Positions 42,848 to 50,680 of a DNA stretch of 64,000 nucleotides are shown one piece after another. The stretch's first letter is position 1. Each line of letters starts with the position of its first letter. Under the pieces are notes generated by a model. That model searched no databases and had not been told where the DNA came from. It saw nothing but the letters and a program-made list of their open reading frames with translations. The position numbers were made by a program, and so were the translations under genes. This DNA is from Paraburkholderia translucens (GTDB lineage Bacteria; Pseudomonadota; Gammaproteobacteria; Burkholderiales; Burkholderiaceae): positions 372,001-436,000 of the forward strand of contig NZ_JAJITC010000001.1 of NCBI RefSeq assembly GCF_020881035.1. The letters run 5' to 3'.

Positions 42848-43579
42848 ATGAACGAATACTGCATGTTCAAGGGAAATCTGCTGCGCGCAGCGCCTTTCAA
42901 GGATTCTTATGTGGGCAGTCCGCACTATGTGATTACAGTGTCCGGCACCGACGATACGCCGTTCAATATCGTCGTCAATTCGGCTTCGACGCAACCGGAC
43001 GCAAGCGGTAACGACGACGTCTACTTCTATGCCGATCTGAACTTTGCCGATCCGCTAACCGCCAAACTTCAAGCATTGAAGCCTGGTCTCTACACCAGCG
43101 GCTTTCCGCGGCTCGATTACTTCCAGGACAGCAGCCTGCTCGACATCCACCGGATGCGGCCCATTCCCTACGAGGATCAAAACGGCAATCGCGCCGACGT
43201 CAACGACATCATCGACGAAATCCTGACCATCGACGAAACCCAACCGTCGCAAAGCCTGCCTTTCGACAACGGCAGCGGTCAGTTGCATAACCGCGACTTC
43301 TGGACACCGAGTTCGCCCGGCATCGTGGTCTATGGATTCGGCTTTCTGTTTCTGCCGAAAAAGGACGGACTTCACGAGACCCACATGAATCAGGGCAATC
43401 CGCCCGGGCCGCATTACGCCGAAAACGGCGCATTTCAGGACGGCGCGGTGATCGTGCAGCGCGCCGATGGATTTGCCGCCATATTTACCGCGTTTCAGAC
43501 GCAGTATCTGCCGACCAATGCAAGCGGGGATCCGGTTGCGAACGCAGTGGCGTTGCCGGATTACATTCTGGGGAAGTAA
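42848..43579 (+). CDS. DUF2278 (YukJ-like) protein
   Basis: A 243-residue soluble protein of the DUF2278/YukJ family. The pattern is a short GNLLRAAPF start, then SPHYVITVSGTDDTPFNIVVNSASTQ, DVYFYADLNFADPLTAKLQALKPGLY, LDYFQDSSLLDIHRMRPIP, and later GFGFLFLPKKDGLHETHMNQGN with conserved His residues (DGLHETHMNQG) and QDGAVIVQ. The function of the family is not known; conserved acids and histidines suggest a metal site. The start ATG 42848 has only a weak ribosome-binding site. A strong terminator follows at 43604. Confidence 0.8.
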   Translation: MNEYCMFKGNLLRAAPFKDSYVGSPHYVITVSGTDDTPFNIVVNSASTQPDASGNDDVYFYADLNFADPLTAKLQALKPGLYTSGFPRLDYFQDSSLLDIHRMRPIPYEDQNGNRADVNDIIDEILTIDETQPSQSLPFDNGSGQLHNRDFWTPSSPGIVVYGFGFLFLPKKDGLHETHMNQGNPPGPHYAENGAFQDGAVIVQRADGFAAIFTAFQTQYLPTNASGDPVANAVALPDYILGK

Positions 43580-43603
43580 AGGCGCGGCTCATTGGCGGCT
43601 CAT

Positions 43604-43628
43604 GGCGGCCTCGCCCGGCCGCCTTCTT
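43604..43628 (+). terminator. Intrinsic terminator after DUF2278 gene
   Basis: GGCGGCC (43604-43610) pairs with GGCCGCC (43617-43623), loop of six, followed by TTCTTC. The pyrimidine tail is interrupted, so efficiency is uncertain. Confidence 0.6.
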
Positions 43629-43764
43629 CACGTTTACCCGATGATTAGAATTTAACGGCTATTTATCAATAAATTCTCATGCTAGATTCCGTCGCGATGC
43701 GTGCTGCGTCGTGACGCAGTCATTGCATGCAAGGTCGTCTGGAGAACGAAACAAGGAGAGCCGC

Positions 43765-44457
43765 ATGTGGGTTTTGATGGGCGTGCCGATCGTAGTGCTC
43801 GGCTTCGCATTGCGCTTCAACGCGCTGCTGGTGGTCACGGTCGCGGGCGTCGCCACCGGCATGGCCGGCGGCTTGCACACAGTGGAGATCGTGAGCGCCT
43901 TCGGCAAGGCGTTCGCGGATAACCGCTACATGGGCCTGATCTGGCTCACGCTGCCGGTGATCGCGCTGCTCGAACGCAACGGTCTAAAGGAACAGGCGCG
44001 GAATCTGATCTCGCGCCTGCATGCGGCCACCGCCGGCCGCGTGCTGATGCTCTACTTCGTCATCCGCCAGGTGACGGCCGCGCTCGGCCTCACCTCGCTA
44101 GGCGGTCATGCGCAGATGGTGCGTCCGCTGATCGCGCCGATGGCCGAAGCGGCCGCCGCCAACCGCCACGGCGACTTACCCGATCAGGTTCGTCAGCAGA
44201 TTCGCGCGAACGCGTCGGCGGTCGACAACATCGCCGTGTTCTTCGGCGAGGACATCTTCATCGCGATCCAGTCGATCCTGCTCATCAAGGGCTTTCTCGA
44301 ACAGAACGGCGTCGCGGTCGAGCCGCTGCACGTGTCAGTGTGGGCGATTCCGACCGCAATCGCCGCGCTCCTGATTCACATGACCCGGCTGATCCTGCTC
44401 GACCGCAACCTGTCGCACAAGATGAGCGCGTTCAGACTGAGTGCGGCGCGATCATGA
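43765..44457 (+). CDS. DUF969 family membrane protein
   Basis: A 230-residue membrane protein with about six hydrophobic segments, recognised as DUF969 by VPIVVLGFALRFNALLVVTVAGVATGMAGG, GLIWLTLPVIALLERNGLKEQA, RQVTAALGLTSLGGHAQMVRPLIAPMAEAAAA and VDNIAVFFGEDIFIAIQSILLIKGF. Start ATG 43765 follows AAGGAG with six bases between. It overlaps the DUF979 gene by four bases (ATGA), so the two are translationally coupled and probably form a two-component membrane complex, perhaps a transporter. Confidence 0.88.
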   Translation: MWVLMGVPIVVLGFALRFNALLVVTVAGVATGMAGGLHTVEIVSAFGKAFADNRYMGLIWLTLPVIALLERNGLKEQARNLISRLHAATAGRVLMLYFVIRQVTAALGLTSLGGHAQMVRPLIAPMAEAAAANRHGDLPDQVRQQIRANASAVDNIAVFFGEDIFIAIQSILLIKGFLEQNGVAVEPLHVSVWAIPTAIAALLIHMTRLILLDRNLSHKMSAFRLSAARS

Positions 44458-45404
44458 TCAAGCTCGAATCACTCTATGTACTCGCCGGCCTGATGTTCGC
44501 CGCGTTCGCGCTGTTCAATCTGCAGGACCGTACGAACCCGCGGCGCGTCGTCAACTTTCTGTTCTGGGGAATTTACGCGGTCACGTTCCTGCTCGGCGGA
44601 GAGCTGCCGCACTTCGTGACGGGGTGCCTCGCCATCGCGCTCGCGTTGATCGCGGGCTCCGGCAAGCTCGGCAAAGACCGCAACGACAGCAACGGCGAGG
44701 CAACCGCCTCGCGGCGCGAAGCGAACGTGCAGCGCTTCGGCAACCGGCTGTTCATTCCGGCACTGCTGATTCCGGTCATCACGCTGGCCGGTACGCTGAC
44801 GCTCAGATACGCGCCCTTTATAGAACCGAAGAACGTCACGCTGATTTCGCTCGTTCTCGGCACGGTGGTCGCGTTCGGCGCGGCGCTTTTCATGTTGCGC
44901 GACTCGCCCGTGCATGCGCTGAAGGACGCCCGGCAAACCATGGATACGGTGGGCTGGGCCGCGATTCTGCCGCAAATGCTCGCCGCGCTCGGCGCGCTGT
45001 TCGCGGTCGCGGGCGTCGGTCACGTGGTGTCGGATCTCGTGAAAGCGTGGATACCGGCCGACTCCGCATTCGCGGTCGTGGCGGCCTACACGTTCGGCAT
45101 GGCGATCTTCACGATGATCATGGGCAATGCGTTCGCCGCGTTTCCGGTGATGACGGCCGGCATCGGCCTGCCCTTGATCGTGCATCAGTTCAACGGCAAT
45201 CCCGCGATTCTCGGCGCGATCGGCATGCTGTGCGGTTTTTGCGGCACGTTGATGACGCCGATGGCCGCGAACTTCAACATCGTCCCCGCCGCGCTGCTCG
45301 AACTGAAGGACCAGAACGGCGTGATCAAGGCGCAATGGCCGACCGCTTTACTATTGCTGATGGTCAACACCATACTGTTGTACGTGTTCGCATTCCGCTT
45401 CTGA
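44454..45404 (+). CDS. DUF979 family membrane protein
   Basis: A 316-residue membrane protein with about nine hydrophobic segments of the DUF979 family: LYVLAGLMFAAFALFNLQDRTNPRRVVNFLFWGIYAVTFLLG, GAALFMLRDSPVHALKDARQTMDTVGWAAILPQMLAALGALF, MIMGNAFAAFPVMTAGIGLPLIV and GFCGTLMTPMAANFNIVPAALLELKDQNGVIKAQWPTA. The last motif resembles the transport cores of ion/solute carriers. It overlaps DUF969 by four bases and is 10 bp before a DUF2891 gene. DUF969 and DUF979 are always found together, which points to one transporter of unknown substrate. Confidence 0.88.
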   Translation: MIKLESLYVLAGLMFAAFALFNLQDRTNPRRVVNFLFWGIYAVTFLLGGELPHFVTGCLAIALALIAGSGKLGKDRNDSNGEATASRREANVQRFGNRLFIPALLIPVITLAGTLTLRYAPFIEPKNVTLISLVLGTVVAFGAALFMLRDSPVHALKDARQTMDTVGWAAILPQMLAALGALFAVAGVGHVVSDLVKAWIPADSAFAVVAAYTFGMAIFTMIMGNAFAAFPVMTAGIGLPLIVHQFNGNPAILGAIGMLCGFCGTLMTPMAANFNIVPAALLELKDQNGVIKAQWPTALLLLMVNTILLYVFAFRF

Positions 45405-45414
45405 GGAGCCGCCG

Positions 45415-46425
45415 ATGACCACCCAGCTCACCCTCGAACTCGCGTCGAAATTCGCCAAAGTCGCGCTCGGCCACCTCACTCGCGAATACCCGAACAAGCT
45501 CACGCACGCGCTCGCCGGGCCGCAGGACGTGCAGGGTCCGCGCGCATTGCATCCGATCTTTTACGGCAGCTACGACTGGCATTCGTGCGTGCACGGCTAC
45601 TGGCTGATCCTGTATCTGCTCGAACGCTTCCCCAACTTGCCCGAGGCCGCCCGCATCGTCGCGGTGGTCGACGAGCATTTCACCGGGGCGAACGTCGCCG
45701 GCGAACTCGCGTATCTGGACCTGCCGCACAATCGCGGCTTCGAGCGGCCGTATGGGTGGGCGTGGCTGCTCGCGCTAGGCGCGCAGCTGCAGTCGCTGAA
45801 GATTTCCGACGCGGCGCGCTGGGCGAAGGCGTTCGCGCCGCTCACCGAGGCGTTCGTCGGCCGCTTCGAGGAGTTCCTGCCGAAGGCGACCTACCCGCTG
45901 CGCGTGGGCACGCACTTCAACATGGCGTTCGCGCTCGCGTTGACACTCGATTTCGCGCGGCAAACCTCGCGCGAATCGCTCGAGGCGCTGATCGTCAGCA
46001 CCGCGGAGCGCTGGTATCTGGACGACGTCGCGTGTCAGGCGTGGGAGCCGGCCGGCGACGAGTTCCTGTCGCCCGCGCTGATGGAAGCGGAGTTGATGCG
46101 GCGCGTGCTGCCGTCTGCGCAGTTCACCGACTGGTTTGGGCGCTTCCTGCCGGACCTCGGCGCGAAAAAGCCGGCGACGTTGTTCGAGCCTGTCACCGTG
46201 ACTGACCGCAGCGACGGCAAGATCGCGCATCTGGACGGCCTCAATCTGAGCCGCGCCTGGTGCCAGCGTTCGCTCGCGCGTGCGCTGCCCGCGGGCGACG
46301 TGCGTCGCACCGTGCTGTTCGATGCGGCCGAGCGTCATCTGCACTGCGCGCTGCCGCACGTGGCCGGCGATTACATGGGCGAACACTGGCTCGCCACATT
46401 CGCGACACTGGCGCTCGAAGCCTGA
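45415..46425 (+). CDS. DUF2891 protein
   Basis: A 336-residue cytoplasmic protein of the DUF2891 family. The family pattern is LHPIFYGSYDWHSCVHGYWLILYLLERFP, with conserved Trp-His-Ser-Cys-Val-His, then RPYGWAWLLALGAQLQ and VGTHFNMAFALALTLDFAR, and C-terminal HLDGLNLSRAWCQRSLARALP. An alpha-toroid fold as in glycosidases or lyases is suggested by these repeats of aromatic-rich helices, but no activity is known to me. It is the third gene of the operon with DUF969-DUF979; ATG 45415 follows GGAG. A strong terminator lies 44 bp downstream. Confidence 0.87.
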   Translation: MTTQLTLELASKFAKVALGHLTREYPNKLTHALAGPQDVQGPRALHPIFYGSYDWHSCVHGYWLILYLLERFPNLPEAARIVAVVDEHFTGANVAGELAYLDLPHNRGFERPYGWAWLLALGAQLQSLKISDAARWAKAFAPLTEAFVGRFEEFLPKATYPLRVGTHFNMAFALALTLDFARQTSRESLEALIVSTAERWYLDDVACQAWEPAGDEFLSPALMEAELMRRVLPSAQFTDWFGRFLPDLGAKKPATLFEPVTVTDRSDGKIAHLDGLNLSRAWCQRSLARALPAGDVRRTVLFDAAERHLHCALPHVAGDYMGEHWLATFATLALEA

Positions 46426-46468
46426 GCGAAATGAACGATCTTTGAAGAAGCAATGCCGTGGTGGTTGG

Positions 46469-46493
46469 GGCGCTTCGCTACGAAGCGCCTTTT
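46469..46493 (+). terminator. Intrinsic terminator after the DUF969-979-2891 operon
   Basis: GGCGCTTCG (46469-46477), loop CTA, CGAAGCGCC (46481-46489), then TTTT. A perfect nine-base-pair stem. Confidence 0.85.
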
Positions 46494-46568
46494 CATTGCC
46501 CGCTCAACAGCCCCTTCCCGCGGCGGTAAAATCGCGCAAGGCGATTGCGCCGCTTAAAAGGTGGAAGT

Positions 46569-48944
46569 TTGACTGAGTTCGAGCAGGGTTTCATTTTGAC
46601 CCGACATTGGCGGGACACCCCGGCTGGCACGGAAATCGAGTTCTGGCTGGCCACAGACCACGGGCCGCGTCACCTGCGCCTGCGCCCTCAGCCGTCCGTC
46701 GCCTTTATCCCGACCGAACATCGCGGGCGCGCCGAGACGATCCTGCGCCGCGACGCGCCGCTCGACCTGCGGCCGCTCGAATTGTGCGATTTCCAGCATC
46801 GGCCGGTCAGCGGCCTTTACTGTTCACAATACCGGCAATTGAAGGGCTTCGAGAAGCGCCTGCGAGAAGGCGGCGTGGATGTCTACGAAGCGGATATCCA
46901 GCCGCCCGAGCGCTACATGATGGAGCGCTTCATCACCGCGCCGGTATGGTTCAGCGCTGAGCCTCAGCACAATGGCCCGTGGCTGAACGGCGAACTGAAA
47001 CCGGCCAACGATTATCGTCCGCCGCTCAAACTCGTGTCGCTCGACATCGAAACGAGCGCGCATGCCGAGCTGTATTCGATCGCGCTCGAAGGCTGCGGCG
47101 AGCGCCAGGTGTATATGCTCGGGCCGCCCAATGGCAACCTGACCGACCCGAGCGCGCTCGGCTTCCGGCTCGAATACTGCGAAACTCGCGCACAGCTGCT
47201 CGAAAGTCTGATCGCGTGGATGGAACGACATGATCCCGACGCAATCATCGGATGGAATGTCGTGCAGTTCGATCTGAAGGTACTGCAACAACATGCCGAG
47301 CAGTATGGGGTGCCGCTGCGCATCGGCCGAGGTGGCGCGGTGATGGAGTGGCGCGAGCACGGCACCACGCGCAATCATTTTTTTGCGGGCGTCGCGGGTC
47401 GTTGGGTGATCGACGGCATCGAGGCATTGCGTTCGGCGACGTGGAGCTTCCCGTCGTTCAGCCTCGAATACGTGTCGCGCTCGGTGCTCGGCGAGGGTAA
47501 GGCGATCGACAATCCCTACCAGCGCATGGACGAAATCCAGCGCCGCTTCGCCGAAGACAAGCCCGAGCTCGCGCGCTACAACCTGAAGGACTGCGAGCTC
47601 GTCACGCGCATCTTCGCGAAGACCGACCTGCCGCCGTTCCTGCTCGAACGCGCGACCGTGACCGGCCTGCCCGCCGATCGCAGCGGCGGTTCGGTCGCGG
47701 CATTCACGCATCTGTACATGCCGCGCATGCATCGGCAGGGCTATGTCGCGCCGAATCTCGGCGACGTGCCGGGCGCCGCGAGCCCCGGCGGCTTCGTGAT
47801 GGATTCGCGGCCGGGCCTCTACGATTCGGTACTCGTGCTCGACTACAAGAGCCTCTATCCATCGATCATCCGCACGTTTCTGATCGACCCGCTCGGTCTC
47901 GTCGAAGGCATGCTGCATCCCGACGATGAGCATTCGGTGCCCGGCTTTCTCGGCGCGCGCTTCTCGCGCACGCGTCACTGTCTGCCGTCGATCGTCGCGC
48001 AGGTGTGGCAGGCACGCGAAGCGGCCAAGCGCGAACACAACAAGCCGCTATCGCAGGCGCTCAAGATCATCATGAACGCGTTTTATGGCGTGCTCGGCTC
48101 GACCGGCTGCCGCTTCTTCGATCCGCGGCTCGCGTCGTCGATCACGATGCGTGGCCACGAGATCATGCACACGACGCGTGAGCTGATCGAAGCGCAAGGC
48201 TACGAAGTGATTTACGGCGACACCGATTCGACCTTCGTATGGCTCAAGCACGCGCATGACGAGGAGGACGCCGCGCGCATCGGCCGGGCGCTCGTCGAAC
48301 GTATCAACGCGGCGTGGCGGCAGAATCTGCAGGAACGCTTCGGCATCGACAGCGCGTTGGAGCTGCAATTCGAGCGGCACTATCGGCGCTTTTTCATGCC
48401 GACGGTGCGCGGCGCAGAGGAAGGCAGCAAGAAACGCTATGCAGGTCTAACCATCTTGCCGGACGGCCGCGAAGACGTGGTCTACAAAGGCCTGGAAACC
48501 GTGCGCACCGATTGGACGCCGCTTGCCCAGCAGTTTCAGCAGGAGCTATACCGGCGCATCTTCAAGCAGCAGCCGTATCAGGATTATGTGCGCGACTATG
48601 TGCGCGATACGCTCGCGGGCCGGCTCGACGATCAACTCGTCTATCGCAAGCAGTTGCGCAGACCGATCGACGCTTACGAGCGCAACGTGCCTCCGCACGT
48701 GCGCGCGGCACGCGTCGCCGATGCGTTCAATCGCCAGCAGGGACGGCCGCTGCAATATCAGAACGGCGGCTGGATCAGCTACGTGATGACGGTGGCCGGC
48801 CCCGAACCGCTCGAAACGCTGCGCTCGGCAATCGACTACGAACACTATTTGACGCGGCAATTGCAGCCGGTAGCCGACGCGATTCTGCCGTTGCTGCGCG
48901 ACGATTTCACGACGCTGATGTCGGGGCAGAAGCAGTTGTTTTGA
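46569..48944 (+). CDS. polB: DNA polymerase II (family B)
   Basis: A 791-residue family B polymerase, close to E. coli Pol II (783 aa). The N-terminal stretch GFILTRHWRDTPAGTEIEFWLATDHGPRHLRL is very similar to E. coli. Exonuclease motif SLDIETSAHAELYSIAL (residue 160 region), WNVVQFDLKVL (Exo II) and YNLKDCELV (Exo III); polymerase motifs DYKSLYPSIIRTF (A), KIIMNAFYGVLGSTGCRF (B) and YGDTDSTFV (C). The enzyme takes part in translesion synthesis and replication restart. The start TTG 46569 has AAGGTGG at correct spacing and matches the E. coli start; an upstream TTG at 46545 is less likely. I do not see a LexA box (CTGT-N8-ACAG) nearby. Confidence 0.92.
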   Translation: MTEFEQGFILTRHWRDTPAGTEIEFWLATDHGPRHLRLRPQPSVAFIPTEHRGRAETILRRDAPLDLRPLELCDFQHRPVSGLYCSQYRQLKGFEKRLREGGVDVYEADIQPPERYMMERFITAPVWFSAEPQHNGPWLNGELKPANDYRPPLKLVSLDIETSAHAELYSIALEGCGERQVYMLGPPNGNLTDPSALGFRLEYCETRAQLLESLIAWMERHDPDAIIGWNVVQFDLKVLQQHAEQYGVPLRIGRGGAVMEWREHGTTRNHFFAGVAGRWVIDGIEALRSATWSFPSFSLEYVSRSVLGEGKAIDNPYQRMDEIQRRFAEDKPELARYNLKDCELVTRIFAKTDLPPFLLERATVTGLPADRSGGSVAAFTHLYMPRMHRQGYVAPNLGDVPGAASPGGFVMDSRPGLYDSVLVLDYKSLYPSIIRTFLIDPLGLVEGMLHPDDEHSVPGFLGARFSRTRHCLPSIVAQVWQAREAAKREHNKPLSQALKIIMNAFYGVLGSTGCRFFDPRLASSITMRGHEIMHTTRELIEAQGYEVIYGDTDSTFVWLKHAHDEEDAARIGRALVERINAAWRQNLQERFGIDSALELQFERHYRRFFMPTVRGAEEGSKKRYAGLTILPDGREDVVYKGLETVRTDWTPLAQQFQQELYRRIFKQQPYQDYVRDYVRDTLAGRLDDQLVYRKQLRRPIDAYERNVPPHVRAARVADAFNRQQGRPLQYQNGGWISYVMTVAGPEPLETLRSAIDYEHYLTRQLQPVADAILPLLRDDFTTLMSGQKQLF

Positions 48945-49749
48945 TCTGAATAGATTGCAGGTACCAATACGACGCACTCTCAATTCGACCACGCTTAGCA
49001 CCACCTATGAATCCGCCGCTGCTTCATATACAGAGGTTGCGTGCGATCCCGACGGCCGCTGTACCGTGGGAGGCCGCGTCCAGACGGACGGCGGGAGACC
49101 CGTATGACGGGGGCACTAGTCGCCGTTGGCATCGACGGGGAGAGCTTCGTGTATTGCACAGATAAGACGAACCGGGCCGGACATGCCGTGCAGCATGCGT
49201 TCACGATTCACGAGGTTTCGCGACCATAGGCGGTGGTTTGCCTGATTCATGATATGGCGGCAGGCCCATTCCGGCCTGACGCGCTGGCAGACATTGCCCG
49301 CCCCGCGCGATGCGCACTGGTAGTTTCAGTGCCGCTAGGGCAGGAGTAGGTTCAACCGATGGCGGTCAAATGCGATCCACATAGCCAGGATCGGTTAAAT
49401 TTTTCTGTCTTGACCTGACCGGTGGCAGACAGTGATTCGACCTCGTGATCGCCGAAGCCGCCCCTATGTCATCACTCCAGGCGACTATGGACGAATTGCC
49501 TACTTCACCACGGCCGACGACACATCCGCTTGGTCAGACTGCGTCATATGCACGGCGAAGGTGCATCCGGGTCGATGCGGGATGGCTGATCATGTCGAAC
49601 ACGAAGAGGTAACCCATGGTTGACGGTGAAGAGCACCTGATTCTGATTCTTGATTTGAAATCCGGCCAACACCATTCGAACACTGTCCTCTCTGACGCAT
49701 TCTAAAAATCGCGGGTTGTCCACGCGATTGGCGGCGTCTGCATCGGCAC
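48945..49749. other. Gene-poor region after polB
   Basis: About 800 bp before the BON gene promoter with no gene that I can support. GC is lower than around it. Open frames are short; one from 49104 to 49229 (41 codons, MTGALVAVGIDGESF start) overlaps an upstream frame by ATGA but has no recognisable similarity. A ribosome-binding site is not evident. The region could hold decayed sequence, since the codon pattern is random. Confidence 0.4.
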
Positions 49750-49777
49750 TTGACCTCACCCTTTATTGTCCTATAGT
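49750..49777 (+). promoter_or_regulatory. Sigma-70 promoter of BON gene
   Basis: TTGACC (49750-49755) and TATAGT (49772-49777) with a 16-bp spacer, about 92 bp before the start codon of the BON protein. This is the best sigma-70 match in this part of the window. Confidence 0.6.
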
Positions 49778-49868
49778 GCCATTTGATCCGCCTTGCAAAG
49801 ATGGTGGCGGCGTTGTGCGATATCCCTGAATCTATACCCCAACAATCTGCAACGACAGGAGAAGATGC

Positions 49869-50237
49869 ATGAAAGCAATCCACGCCGTCAGACTGGTCAG
49901 CGCCGCCCTTCTGATTACGGGTTCAATTCATGCCTATGCACAGGCGAGCGAGGCTGCTCCGGCTACTGCCCCGACCACAACGTCCGAAGCCCGAGCGCAT
50001 TACAGGTCAATGAAAGCAGCGAACCGGGCGCTCCAACGTCAGGTTCGTTCGGCACTGGTGAAAGATAGGAGCATCTCAACGTCGAATATCACGGTTCGCG
50101 CCCGTGATGGTGCGGTCACGCTCCAGGGCAGCGTACCGGTTCAGGCACAAAGCGACCGGGCGACCGAGGTGGCGAAAGGCGTACCTGGCGTAACTTCCGT
50201 CAAGAACGCGCTATCGATCCGCCCTGTCGGGACCTGA
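49869..50237 (+). CDS. BON domain periplasmic protein
   Basis: A 122-residue exported protein with a Sec signal peptide (VRLVSAALLITGSIHAYAQ, cleavage near residue 25) and a single BON domain: ANRALQRQVRSALVKDRSISTSNITVRARDGAVTLQGSVPVQAQSDRATEVAKGVPGVTSVKNALSI. BON domains bind phospholipid or envelope components, as in OsmY and DolP. ATG 49869 follows AGGAGA. The gene is monocistronic, with its own promoter at 49750-49777. Confidence 0.87.
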   Translation: MKAIHAVRLVSAALLITGSIHAYAQASEAAPATAPTTTSEARAHYRSMKAANRALQRQVRSALVKDRSISTSNITVRARDGAVTLQGSVPVQAQSDRATEVAKGVPGVTSVKNALSIRPVGT

Positions 50238-50680
50238 CGCAGTGCAAGACCAGACTGTACGGGAAGGCCGATGGTCTGCCTGTGCGTCACATCGATGGCC
50301 TAGGCATTCCGTGCTCGACTGGCGATCATGAATGCCTCTCGTGGCGACGCGCCGGCTGACAAGTCGGCCGTCGCTATGTAGAAATCTTCTCGAGTTCAAG
50401 CTCTTTCGTCTTCGATTCCATCAAGCCGATCGCCAGCCTCACGACGATCACCCTTTTGTGTTCGAAGCGGTCGCTGATAGCGGGCACGATGATCGGATGG
50501 AGCGGCGCGATCACGCTCGAATCCGGCAGCTTCGTCGTAAACGCATCTTTCCGACAATGCGACTCGACAAAGAGGCTGCATTGCACCGCCTCTTCTCCAC
50601 GATGAAAACAACATGCACGGACCTGCCGCACACGCCGACGGTACAGGTCCGACAGCGCAATGAGGCAAGTCGCTTGCTGA
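50238..50680. other. Gene-free region between BON and autotransporter
   Basis: A 443-bp convergent gap. Open frames exist on both strands (for example plus-strand frames around 50380-50600) but none shows a start with a ribosome-binding site or a recognised family. I do not call a gene here. Confidence 0.4.
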
